NCBI GenBank assembly: GCA_963969595.1
Contig: OZ018411.1
Span: forward strand, 10,170,501-10,234,500
Source of the DNA: Neckera pumila
Taxonomy: Eukaryota > Streptophyta > Bryopsida > Hypnales > Neckeraceae
Length of the DNA: 64,000 bases
Reading direction: 5' to 3'
The number at the start of each line of letters is the position of its first letter. Within the stretch, counting starts at the first letter, position 1. The notes under the pieces are model-generated. The model was not told where the DNA came from and did not search any database. It worked only from the letters and a program-made list of their open reading frames with translations. A program made the translations under genes and the position numbers. This document shows positions 45,601 through 57,182 of this stretch, piece after piece.

Positions 45601-48600
45601 TTATATATAGTACGAAAGAAAACATACTAAGACAATTTGTAATTTTTTTTTGTTTTCTAATGGAACCTAACAAAAACTAAGACAGTTAAATGGTAGAAAC
45701 TATGCTCATAACTTTGTTCCAAAACTTTGAAGTGGATTTACTTTTAGTATAATTGAATTTGTGTATGGTATGAGTGTTAAATGGAGCAAGACATAAAGTA
45801 TGATTATTAACTCTAGAGGCACTTAAGTGGACAAAAGTTGTTTGACTCTATAGTTGTGGAAACATATCATTCACAAAGGGTTCAAGAAGATAGCCAAATG
45901 TAGCAATAGAAGGAAATGATGTTCAATGTTTTTATATCATAATTGACCCGTAGTTTTGAATGACAAATGAATGTTTGAAGATCACATTAAACAATTAATA
46001 GCTTCTAGTATGGAGTTTATATTATTCTTTGGGTCTTTAGATGTTGAGTGTTCAACTCATTGTTGGGTAGAAGAAAAAGATCTCAATTGATAACATAGAT
46101 ATACCACTAGATACTAGACCTTATTGTTGGAGGCTATTTCTAAATTGCATTTTGTATCTTCAAAGTCATTTTTCATCTAATTAGAAAATTTGAAGAAGTT
46201 GGTGATGGACATAGTTGGATGCTTTAGGAAGTTATCTAATATAAAATATTGAAGGATTCTTACATAAGATATGTTTGATGCTTCATAAGAAATTTAAAGC
46301 TCATTTAAGGCTTCTTCAAAGATGTTTCTTTGTTATATTGTTCATTTCAATATTACAATTTTTTTATATTCCTTTGAACACATATAATAAGAATTTTGTA
46401 TTTATATTATACCATATTGATCTCTTTATAGCTTTAGCTTGTCAAATCAAAGCTTAAATTCTAAAAGCAAATTCCTATTTTTGGTGAATATTCAAAGTTG
46501 TGTGCTTCTACATTGGTTTGATTTGGTCTATAAATAATTTATCCCATTTGATTGTATAGGTTGATCTAAAACTCCAACTAAAAAGCATCTCTAATATTTT
46601 TCTTCTAATGGAAACTTAGAAAGTTCTAAGGATAATGAAATCATATATTTTAATACATCAAGGTTTAGTCTAAAACTCTCTAACAATTAGACATTAAAAA
46701 AAATTCCAATAAAATACAAATTTGCATCTCAAAGTCAATTTTGTGCATATTTGTTGCATGCTAGTTTCACCATCTTATATTATTATGATTATGATTGAAA
46801 ATAAGACAACTTGATTTGGAGTTATCACAAATTTTGCAGCTGAACATCATAGTATAAACTCAATTTCCGTGTCATTCTATAATTTAAAAATAATATACAT
46901 TGAAAATACATCCAAAGTTCAAATTGCAATAAAATATTCAATATTAGGAACTTTTTCAAAATTCAAATTGGAGTAGAAACTAGAGTAGATGATCATTATT
47001 TTGTTAGACTCAAACTCAAAAAATATCATTTTGGGGGAGAAATTTCAGATTTAGAGCAAAGAGCAACAACTTCCCAAAATACACTAAAATAGCATATTTT
47101 GTGATCCATTTTTTTTTATTAGCTTCTCATTTACGTGAAGACAAACATTGGTAAGATGACAAACTTGATTGAATACTCTTCATAATCCACCATGAAAGGT
47201 GAACAAGAAAAACGTGGATGTAAAATTGCTTCTAATCTTTGTAGAGATCACAGCATTGTTGTCCCAAAGCTAAAAATGGCTCTGTTGACGTTCCAGGGTT
47301 AAATATCCTTCTTTTTGCTTGAAGAATCACAATGTATAATGACTTTCATTGATTGTGGATTGATGGGAGGAGACTTTGGATTGCCAAATGCTTCATGTGA
47401 AAGTTTAAGTAGTAACTAGCTTGAAAAGCAAGCCATTGCTAAAGGACAAAGCCTCTCATAGTGTTGTTGCTTGTTCTTATAATAGCTTGTATTTATATAT
47501 TGATTTTCTAGTTGATCTTTGAACTAATTTGGACCCAATATGAAATTTTTATTGAAGACGTACTCCACATTCAATATCTAGTTGCATTTCTTATGATAGA
47601 GTCTCAACTAAAAAGAAGAAGTATTTTAGTAACACTCTTAATTATACAACCTCGATTAGCAATATGTTTTTTCTTTTTGCAAAGCCACTCGCAAGTGATG
47701 AGGCGGTTGACTAACTACTGTTGAATAATAATGCAACTACATTCCAAATTCCTTTATTATCTCCTAGTTTAACTATAGGATCTTCAAAGACATGTAATTG
47801 ATCACAACTATGCAATATGATAAATTGAGATTTTTTTAAGCTGATTTTTTCAATTTTATGTCTTTTTTCACTAAAAATTAACATTTGAATTATGATTGAA
47901 TTAGTAAGTTAATCACTAAACATCCAAAGTCTTCTCTAAAATTGTTGATTTGAAAAAAATCATTATAAAGTGCTATTTGGAAGAATATTTTGGAGTTTAT
48001 ATACAAATAAAAGTTGTAGATTATGAATTGTAGACTTCATCCGTATGATTATATTCACTTGTGCTATAACCAATTTTTTTTTTTAAATTTTGAAAGGAAA
48101 ATTTCAAAACTCCTAAATTTGATTACAAGCAGCAAATGATTTGAGTAAAATTTGTTGGAATGGAATTGAAATGAGGTTCTCTTGACATGATAATTTTTTC
48201 AAATTTTAGTGTATTTAAAATCTATAACCTTATTTTACAAATTCGATTTTGAACTCGAGTCAATGCAATTTTGGCTTAGTCAACCATTTGGCACACTTGC
48301 ACATTTGTAATTTTTAAACAAATATGTACTCTAATAATGCCAAATCCAACCATTAGATAGGACAACAACATGATAAAGTATCTCCACAAATTAGGATGAC
48401 TTTCATCCAAACAAAATGAAAAAGAAACAAGACTATTTATCTATTCATCATCCAAAAATTGGATGTCAGAGCACTTCAAGGTTAATTATGTTCAATGACT
48501 TAATTAGTAGGGGGAGTTTGCAAAACAAACACAATCCAACCTACACCACATTTCAACAATTTCAAGACTATTTATATAAACAATTTGACAAGCAAAGGCA

Positions 48601-48757
48601 TTCTACCTTCCCTCTCTAAAATCATGATCAAGTACAATGACCATAAGATTACTTGTCCAATTTATGAGTTGGTCATTAACAGACCAATACGCCAACACCA
48701 ACACATGGGACATCCAACATAAGTGAATGTAGCTCAAGTAGCTCTCCATTTTATATC
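45601..48757. other. AT-rich stretch, no gene recognised
   Basis: About 3 kb with only short chance frames. 47438-47490 resembles 16505-16565. A GGGGGAGTTTGCAAAAC motif at 48512 recalls sequences near plant Copia LTRs, but no paired LTR, primer site or polyprotein frame could be found. Confidence 0.35.
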
Positions 48758-51423
48758 TCAATACAAGATCTTGAGATTGATCAAGTCCTCCCTGCCTGGG
48801 ACCTCCTTCACATTAGTCCCCGTTAGATCCAAATGAACCAAAGCTTTCAAGTGCCCCAAGTATGGAAGCCCTTTTAGTGACTCACAACCCCAAAGGTCTA
48901 ACCGAGTCAACGCATGCAATTCTCCTACACCTCCAACATCTTCGACACTACTGAAGCTCATACTCAAGTAGGTCAGCCCCTTCAAGCAACCTAACCCTGG
49001 TACTGTCCTCAAAGAGCAATAGTCAAGATTGAGTGTCGTCAGAGCTTGAAGCCCGCTCAAGCCTTGGATGCTGGAAAAGGGACAATATCCAAGTGACAAG
49101 CATTCCAGGAACTTCAATTCCTTGAGATTCTCAAGGTCCGCTATATTTGACAAGCTCTGGTCATGGATTATCTCCAATCTCCGCAAGTTAGCACATTGGC
49201 TGAACTGAGACAATCGCCAAGGGATCGCTGACTTATTGGGTTTGCATCCAGTTACCGAAATTTCCTTCAAAGAGAGCAAGTATCGTAAATTTCGAAAATC
49301 GTGATAAGCATCGCAATACGTTATCTCAAGTGATCCGAGACCTGTTGCAACTTCCCAACCTGTCACCGAGTTGAACTTTCGACAGCACCGGATGGAAAGG
49401 GACCGCAAGCTAGGAAACTCCCTCAAATCCAGATGCTCAAGTTCATCACACTTATACAGGGTCAACACTCGAATATACTGACAAGAAGACTGCTCAATTG
49501 GAAAATTCTCAGAGTAACAATAAGTCTTCAAGTGGGGATTCTTGCACAACACTTCCTCTGAAATCTTTTCGTACAATGATAGCTTCAACAACCATGTGTT
49601 GTCCTCCAACAGATGTATATGAGCAAGATCATTTCCTTCTTCAAAATCCATTCCCACCACGTTCACAAAATCGAGCTTCCAAAGCTGAAAGATCTGCGCA
49701 GAGATGTACTTTGCCACATGAGACTAGAAAATAATTGTTATAAGAAGTGAGTTATTAGACAAAATCAGAAATGAATTAAGACCGTAAAGTGGATTCCAAA
49801 AGAATTCAGATATCACGTGGTCTCCTAATCATTTCAACAAATTGAAAATCAAGAATTCAAATCATCTCGTAACCAAAAAAAATGAATCAAACAAAGATAA
49901 TGATCTCAAAATTTTGGCAAACGAAACCTACATGTTTTAGAATTTCCCTCGGTTCACAGTCTTGAAGAATTGCTAGTCTACGACATACGTTGTCCAAACT
50001 GAACTCGTTTTCGTTCAAGACTGTCTGAAACAGATGCGGTAATGAGCACTCTTGGACCAGATTGAGTAGTGTAGATTGCAAGTCCTCATTAAAAGAACTG
50101 AACACGCTCGCTGGGATAACATTGCGAAGTGCAACCTCAACTGGTCCACACACACTATCCAATACAACCTGCACCACACCCATGACCCAGTCAGAGCAAG
50201 CAAGCAAGCATAAATTGTGAAAACGTCATCACCTTCCTCACTATCATGCGCATACAATCAATTTCAAGCAGCATCTCTTTCTCACATACGTTCGAATATA
50301 GCCACTCTAAAATTTACAAACAAAAACTTTCAGAAATTGAATCCAAGAAAAGCACATGTATCATTTGAATACACCAAAGAATGAACAATACAACAAATCA
50401 GTAAAGCATCCACTGATCCAACAATCAAGGACCATGCCATGATAATATGAATTTAGAGTGAGCCCAAACTTACAGCTTCATACTCAAATGGCCTTCCCCT
50501 TGAGATTGGTGGTGGATTGGGAGCAAGTGAGTCAGGTGAGCTCAAAGGATACAAATCATTACATACATTAGACCTCAACTTCATACGCTTCTGAGATATA
50601 TTGGCTTTGGTGCAGATTTTATCCATGGTTGTGTACATTTCCTCGCTCAAGGTCGTTGCCAATTTCAACTCAAGTCGCTCTGGTTCCGTGATCGTAGAGA
50701 AAGTCTTACCAGGCTTCGTGCAATACTTCTTGTAAGTCTTATAAGCCTTCAGCAAAGTGTCATACCGAAGCCGACATTGGTCTGCTGATAGCAAGCTTCC
50801 AAGTTTCTTTCCAATTTCTTCACAGATGAGGTTCCAATGTGTACGGCCTCCATTCCCCGTGCAAAAGCGACCTCCTTCCACCATACACGAAAGCAACACC
50901 CCAGTCTCCTCCTTTGTCATATTCCTACCTCTCTTTTTCAATTTTCGAACTTCACACATATTCATAGATGGTACTTCTTCAGGCGCAGGATGTTGCAACA
51001 TGTCTGAAAAACTTATAGTGATAAACTCAGCATGTCGAACCTCAGAACCATTCAACGGTTCATAATCCAACCTTGATATCCTGCTTGACTGTTGATGTTG
51101 GACATCAATTGCATCTTCATGAGCAGACGCATGCTCGGCCTCAGAAATTGAACCATTGAAATGGATTGGGCCACCGGTTAGCACCTTAGGCTCGGCATAT
51201 TGCTGCTTGTCTGATAAACTTTCACTTCTATCTTCATACTCCGTAGGTTCAATCTGAGGACCATCCAATGGTTCATTATCCCCCCTCGGAAACAAAGTTG
51301 ATTGTCCGTCTTGGACATCAAGTGCATCTTCACGAATTGATGCATGGTTGACCCCAGAACCTTGACCACTGAATAAGGTTGGGCCAACAATTTGCATATC
51401 TTCGATGCATGCCTCAGAATTAC
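48758..51423 (-). CDS. Myb/SANT-like plus leucine-rich-repeat protein
   Basis: Three exons with matching phase-0 joins: 51423-50474 (donor gtaagt), 50168-49932 (donor gtaggt) and 49723-48758, about 708 residues from the ATG at 51397. Residues 4-143 are two copies of a roughly 72-residue acidic repeat (HASIREDALDVQ and HASAHEDAIDVQ). Residues 158-260 form a plant Myb/SANT-like (trihelix-type) DNA-binding domain (MTKEETGVLLSCMVEGGRF, THWNLICEEIG, SADQCRLRYDTLLKAYK). Residues 309-387 form a linker helix region. Residues 390-708 are irregular leucine-rich repeats (ALTTLNLDYCSLRTVPGLGC, GLTYLSMSFSSVEDVGG). An acceptor at 51424 suggests an upstream exon, perhaps UTR. The first join could instead reflect two overlapping genes. 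The DNA-binding role is inferred. Confidence 0.65.
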
Positions 51424-52222
51424 CTATAAAAAAATCCCACTAAGTTACTGCAAGTAAGACCATGTTGAGCATATCAAAGAAGAGAAGCAATAAGGACTAA
51501 GGTCCTAAAGTCCACTAGGATTGAAAAACTCAAAAGTTCTAAAAGTACTACACCCCAAAGGTCCTGCATCCCCAAACTAGGTGCACCTTGGGTCAAACTT
51601 AGTTGTCGCTTCCAAACCGATTAATTTGATGTTTCCAACACATGTTTTGAACAAACCATACCTATAACAAGAAATCATTTCTCACATACATATTTTTTTT
51701 AAATCAAAAAATTAATCAATGACGAAATTTAGCTGGAGAGCAAAAATGTGACCTCAAGGTCACAAGTAAAGGTGAATATGGTGTAATGAATAAAAAGAGT
51801 TATTTGAAAACCCTTCAAAACATTCTTCAATGTTATTTGTATCTTGAGATAAACTAATTGAGATATAAGTATTTTAACAAGAAAGATTTACCACATGGAA
51901 AAAAGTCCCAATCATGAAATACAAACATGAAATTAAAACTCGCATGTAATTCAAAAGGAATGAAAATGCCATTAAGACTATGTGATCAGGGACTTGCTTC
52001 TCAATAGGTAGTAATAAGGTAGTTTACAAGGTAGAAAAGGACACTAATTTGTCCTATTATTGGGGCTAAAAAGGAAGTGTCACCAACCAAACTAGTATCT
52101 CTAAAAAGAAATAAAGAATGAAATTCAGCAGACACAAATTTGAACACTTGCAGATAGTATGACACTGATAAACTCGAGTACCACGTCCTAATAAAGAAAA
52201 TTCGTGGATATCATTAGGTTGC
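51424..52222. other. Intergenic or 5' region, no coding seen
   Basis: This lies between the protease stop (52223) and the acceptor at 51424. A minus-strand leader exon for the Myb-LRR gene may lie here (for example before a donor in 51430-51660), but no coding frame was recognised. Confidence 0.35.
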
Positions 52223-55188
52223 TCAATGCAGGCATGTAACTAGAATATCTACGAATTGTGACCACTTCTCTACTTTGTATTTCGATGCAGAAAACGAAGA
52301 GTATGTAGAAACAATCACAACCTCATCTCTCACAATGGAAGAAACAGCACCTTCATGAGAAGAGGAAAACCGAAGATTTTGGGAGGATTGGAGAAACTCC
52401 TGGATTGCCCTGCGCATCCTAGCACGCTTTTGAGATATACCGCTAAGCTCATGGATGAGGTTCTGGATGTGCTTCCGTTTGCCCAAAACCTCCCGTACAA
52501 AATCGGGACTAATAAAAGGCGGACCCATGTCACTTGAAGGAAAGCTAAAGTCTGATGAAGTTGACTTCATGAGAAATGCTTCAATATAATTTAAAACATG
52601 TAGACCACAATCGCAGTCATTGTCCTGTTGGGGAACCTTGCACAATTCAAAACACAACAAAATATACACTGTGAACCTTTTTCTACAGCTTTGGCATAAA
52701 AAAAATGCAAAAAGCAAGTAATCAAGAACAAGTGAGCCATAACAAACAATACCTTGCTTGCCACGTACTTCATTTGACGAAGTGCAAGTAATTGATCTCT
52801 ATTACTTGAACCCTGGAATCTTTCTATATATGCTTGTAAAACATAACTGCACAAGTGACATAATCGCAATATTTAAAAGACATTGGCAACAAGTCAGTTG
52901 CAAAGGTCACTTACGAATTTTTGAAACATGCCAATCAATTACAACTATTTCTCAAAGCAACCAAACAAACTGGTTGCCAAACACAAGTCTTCAAGAATAT
53001 TTTGCCAAAAACAAACTAGACAACACACATACTATACTTTCAAGTTCATTCTTCACAGAAGATACATAGAAAAATTGCTGAAATAGGTCAAATTTTCAAG
53101 AGACCCTCTTCGAACCTATAAACCAAGTTTCGACCTTCAAACCTTGAGAAATGCCAAAATATGTATTGAAATGGAACTTTGAACATGAATGGAGACATTG
53201 ATCTGAACAAAGAAAAATGTTTTCAATCCGTGATGCTAGTCCAAGACTCACCTCCAGATCAAGTCTTCAAAGCTCTCATGCTGCCCTTCCATCGGATCTA
53301 GATGAACTACACAAGGGGATCTCATCATTGCACCTACGTACAAAGCAGCACAACTTAGTTTGGACAAAGATCCACAACCAATTACACCTTCAAGCACATG
53401 CAATGAAATGAAATATACTCTCACCAGGTGGGCGAGTGAGGTTACTGAGGTGGCATATGATGACCAAGCTCCAATGCGAACTGCCATCCCAAGAAGATCA
53501 ACACAATATGAGAGCTACAACGCATGGACAAAGTTCTCTTGGTCAATGTCAACACACAATATTAGAGTGCATAGAATCAATCAACGCATAGAAACTATTC
53601 ATCAAGCACTGGACTTAAATCTTTGAAAACCCTCACATTTGCAACCATGATTAAACATGTAACATAATAGAACTACCAAGCACCTTTTCAGGATGGGAAT
53701 GAAAACATAGTCTTTTTCAAAGAGGTTCACTTCCTTGGTCCACTTCCGGATTTGCTCATACGGATCGATGGCTGTGGAATTAGTGCTCTGGAAAAGCTTC
53801 GTAAAGAAAAAGCTGTTGAAAAAATAGAAGCGACTTCCACGCTCAGGGGATAGTCCCCTTTCAAGAAACCTGCAATCAGAGTGGCCAATAGGTAGAATTC
53901 TTTCGTTAAGAAAAGCACTGATACTAAACCCAAGTATCTAGTGATTCTCCAGGAACTAGAAAGAACAAAGATTCAAATCATCTATCTAGCCCATTTATCT
54001 ATCAAACACATAACCAACAACAAGATTACGTACCTGATATAGAAATCAACAATGTTATTGCTGAGATACTTCCCTGGTTGCAGTCCCTCCACATCTCTCT
54101 CAGTGATTGTCACTGCATCAACTTCACCTTCAGGATAGATAAGCAATCCCTGTGACATCTCGACTTCTCGGGGAATCTGTCGCATACATAATTGAACCAC
54201 TGTCTCTGCTGCCCTTAAGACATCCTCGGCCTCGGAAATGTCAATAGGCTTCAAATCCACATGGTGGTCTCCAGAACGACCTCCGGTCATCTTGCCCAGT
54301 ATGGGCCAACTCATGGCAGACATGTCTTCAGCTGGCGAGAAAGTTAGGTGCTGGTTGGATTGTTTAGAAAGGTACTCACTGCTATCCTCAGCCCCTGCCC
54401 AGCCCCTGCCCATACATCTTCCAGGATATGTTCAGTGGAAATAAACAAAGAGAGAATTTATCACAGACTGGTAACTTGTATCCACAGGCAATGAAACTCC
54501 CAGATGCAGATCATTGGGGCTATCCATCTAGGGAAAGTCAATTGTTTGAGAAAAACACGATGCAACGAAACATAACCAAGGGAATACAATTAGGGACACT
54601 TCTGTCTAGAAAGAAGGAAGATTTGCATCACTAGAAAGGTACCGCATTCGAAAGACCAGCAGGGGATCAAAACGTCCCTGGTCTCCTTCCCTGTTTCTTC
54701 TACAGCAAAAATGCCTGATTGTCTGGAAACAAAATGAAAACATTTCAGTTCCATTGCATCACAGAAAACATCAACTTTCAACGCAAGCACGGACCTCAGC
54801 TCTCGCGCTTCATCAACGTGTACACATTACAAATGATCTCGTTTAGAGCCCTAATCCCAACAAATTCGCGACCAAACGTCGAAGTCCTGGCCTTCAAAAA
54901 ACCAGGGCTCTGTTTCTGTTTGATTAAGGAAGCATCCCCACGGGATTTCTAAGCACCAAAACACAAAGCACCAAAGTGGTACAGTACGAAGAAAATGACA
55001 AGTGGTCAAGAAACTCCACGGGCGTGCCCAACTTACTGGCAGAAATTAATGCTGCCTACGGCCTTGGCGAAGCCCGACGATTGCAACTCTTCTGCCGCAC
55101 CCACCCCAATTCGGCAAGCCAGATCAAGGGCTTGTGTTCCCAGTGTGCGAAGTGTCGACTGGAGAAAATAGGCGTTGAAAACCACCAT
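52223..55188 (-). CDS. ULP2-like SUMO protease (C48 peptidase)
   Basis: Eight exons join in phase: 55188-55037, 54714-54643, 54417-54034, 53869-53684, 53480-53425, 53333-53252, 52846-52753 and 52636-52223, giving 479 residues. The product should cleave SUMO from proteins, most like plant ULP2-type enzymes. The protease domain starts near residue 160 (GLLIYPEGEVDAVTIT, NNIVDFYIR) and continues RGSRFYFFNSFFFTKL and LFEKDYVFIPILK. Catalytic residues are present: His267 in HWSLVIICHL, Asp296 in VVHLDPMEG, Gln346 and Cys352 in PQQDNDCDCGL. The C-terminal tail is basic, then Ser-rich. Exons 1-2 (residues 1-74) are unlike known ULPs and rest on splice phase alone. It is divergent with the mS34 gene. 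A decayed copy lies at 38.4-43.1 kb. Confidence 0.85.
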
Positions 55189-55561
55189 CCATCGGAGCAA
55201 GCTCGAAAGCGAAGCTGATGACGTGAGGGGATCAGACAAGGGACCCCCCTTTTATACCCCAGCGCAAGCGAAGGCAGGCCGCAAGAGGAGAGAACAAGTT
55301 GGGCTCCGAATTCAGCAACTCTCTGGTATCAGAGTAGGGCTTCGTACAGACACAGCAAGAGGACACGAAAATGCAGGAGAACAAACGGCAAACGGGGCGC
55401 CAGTTGTGACGTGTCTACAGGGCTCCAGTTGTTCTCGGGTTCGGGGAACGCGCGGCGAACGAATGCCCATTCCGTTTCTCACTTTACTCGTAACAGAGAA
55501 GGGGTTTTTCTGGGGTTTAGGGTTTCGTTCTTCGGGATCGAGTTTATGGTATCTTGAGCTC
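55189..55561. promoter_or_regulatory. Shared divergent promoter region
   Basis: 373 bp separate the predicted start codons of the SUMO protease (minus) and the mS34-like gene (plus). It is GC-richer than the flanking intergenic DNA, and no TATA box was evident on either side. A plus-strand open frame crosses it into the mS34 exon, but it has no conserved content before ATG 55562. Confidence 0.45.
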
Positions 55562-57182
55562 ATGGCGATGTCGCGGTCGGCGACGATGCTCCCGTTGCGG
55601 AGGGCCATGGCGTCCGTCGCAAAACATGCGGAAGCTGCAGCAGAGGTGGTCCAGAAGAAGCCAGGCACTGGACATCCGAAGAAGAACAACCTATTCGACG
55701 TGGCCAGGCTGCTGCCAGGCTGGGGCGTCGGTCACAAAGTTGCCAAGACGCATTGGCAACCTCAAACTTACTACAAGATATATGACGTGAAGTTAGGAAA
55801 GGTACATGGATGAGTATTGCTGTGACAGTGATTCGCGGAGGTTATGATTGTCTAGTTCTGAAATTGCAAGGGTTGCATCTCTTACGAAGGTTGGAATTGG
55901 AGTTTTCATCTTGATTCGCTCCCTTGTGTCCTTTTATTCCTGGGATTTTTTCCATGGAGGATCAACAGAACGTTGAGAAATTTCTGAGGAAATAAAGGCA
56001 CATTGATGAGTTTTGCTGCGATTCTGAAATGCTGAGGTCATTGATCGTCTAGTTCTGAAAAGGCAAGGGTTGCATCTTTTAGGAAGGGTGGATTGGAGTT
56101 TTTAGCTTGCCTCGCTCCTCGTGCTTCTTCGTCCCTGTTATTCGTTACATTGAGGATCGGTAGAACGTATATGTTGAGGAGAGAAAGGTTACGGATTATG
56201 CTGAGCCGCTTGTAATTTAGAGTTTTTGAGTATGTTTGGAGAGAGACCCGAAGCAGACTGGGCCTTTTCCAGGCATAAAGTCAAGACAGGTGAGCAATCC
56301 CTGTCCTCACTGGTCTAACCACACAGGTTTCGCCTCACAGGGCACACCCGATGAGCCCGCACATTGACTGATCCCATGCGGTGATGAGCCGGGCGATTGA
56401 TCTTTGATTCCTGTTCCTTTGGAATGCGTGGAGCAGATTGTAATTTTCCTTATGAATATTTCAATTCCTGTCAACTACGCCAGAAGCTTCTCTTTGAGCT
56501 GACGTGTTTTTTATTGTGTGCTTGAAGGATGCCGGGCATGGAACTGCTTGGGGGATATATCATGAAGAAGGCAAGCATTCTTTAACTTGACTTGGCATTC
56601 TTTTGACAGCCTGAATAACCATGATAATTTGAAGGGGTGATCACCTTGTGTACAGTTTACTGAGTTGTGACAAGCATCTGTCTTTAATTGTCAATCTTGC
56701 CCCATGCTTATTGATTTTGGTGGAGAAATCTTAGTTGCAGGTTCTAAAGTGATATTGCTCATAGTGTCATATTATTAGTCTCATGTTCTCGTTTGAGGTG
56801 GAGCTACGATTTGTCAGAGAAAAACTACTATCATGGTAATCTTTCTTTAGAATCAATAGTTTTGAGAAGTAACAAATCCAACCTTCAGTTATGTGGAAAA
56901 TCTGACATTTGGAACTATTGATGAATTTTACCGTTCTGGACAGCATCATAATTTTCAGATGACTGATTAAATATGTCTATCTCTCTTTCTTCGCGTAAGA
57001 TGATAACATTCTATCTTGCTCATTGTATCCGTGCAGGTGTAGAAGCAGGGAGGTTACAAAAGATTAGTGGCGCAAATAAGCGGTGTTGGAAGTATGTTAC
57101 TAATGGACCTGAGCGAAATTGGGAACATGTAGCGTCTCAGAAGGCACCCAAGGAAGCAACGATGGAGGTCTTAGCTCAGTAA
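55562..57182 (+). CDS. Mitochondrial small-subunit ribosomal protein mS34-like
   Basis: Three exons: 55562-55801, 56528-56570 and 57037-57182, giving 142 residues. Residues 44-80 read NLFDVARLLPGWGVGHKVAK, then THWQPQTYYKIYDVKLGK. Exon 2 adds DAGHGTAWGIYHEEG. This matches the mS34 pattern LLxxLPxxGxGxxVxxxxW...YW..T.V......HGKAWGI known from animals and plants. The Arg/Ala-rich N-terminus (SRSATMLPLRRAMASVAK) fits a mitochondrial presequence. Exon 3 ends KRCWKYVTNG...EVLAQ. Intron 2 starts with GC (GAAG/gcaagc), a rare but regular donor type. Frames agree across both joins. The start is the first in-frame ATG before the presequence. Confidence 0.75.

Noticed and set aside
48480..48660. Possible Copia LTR edge (GGGGGAGTTTG motif)
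   Set aside because: No partner repeat, primer-binding site or polyprotein frame could be found in the window.
55175..55561. In-frame open extension upstream of the mS34-like ATG
   Set aside because: It has no family similarity and covers the divergent promoter. The ATG at 55562 gives a sensible presequence.
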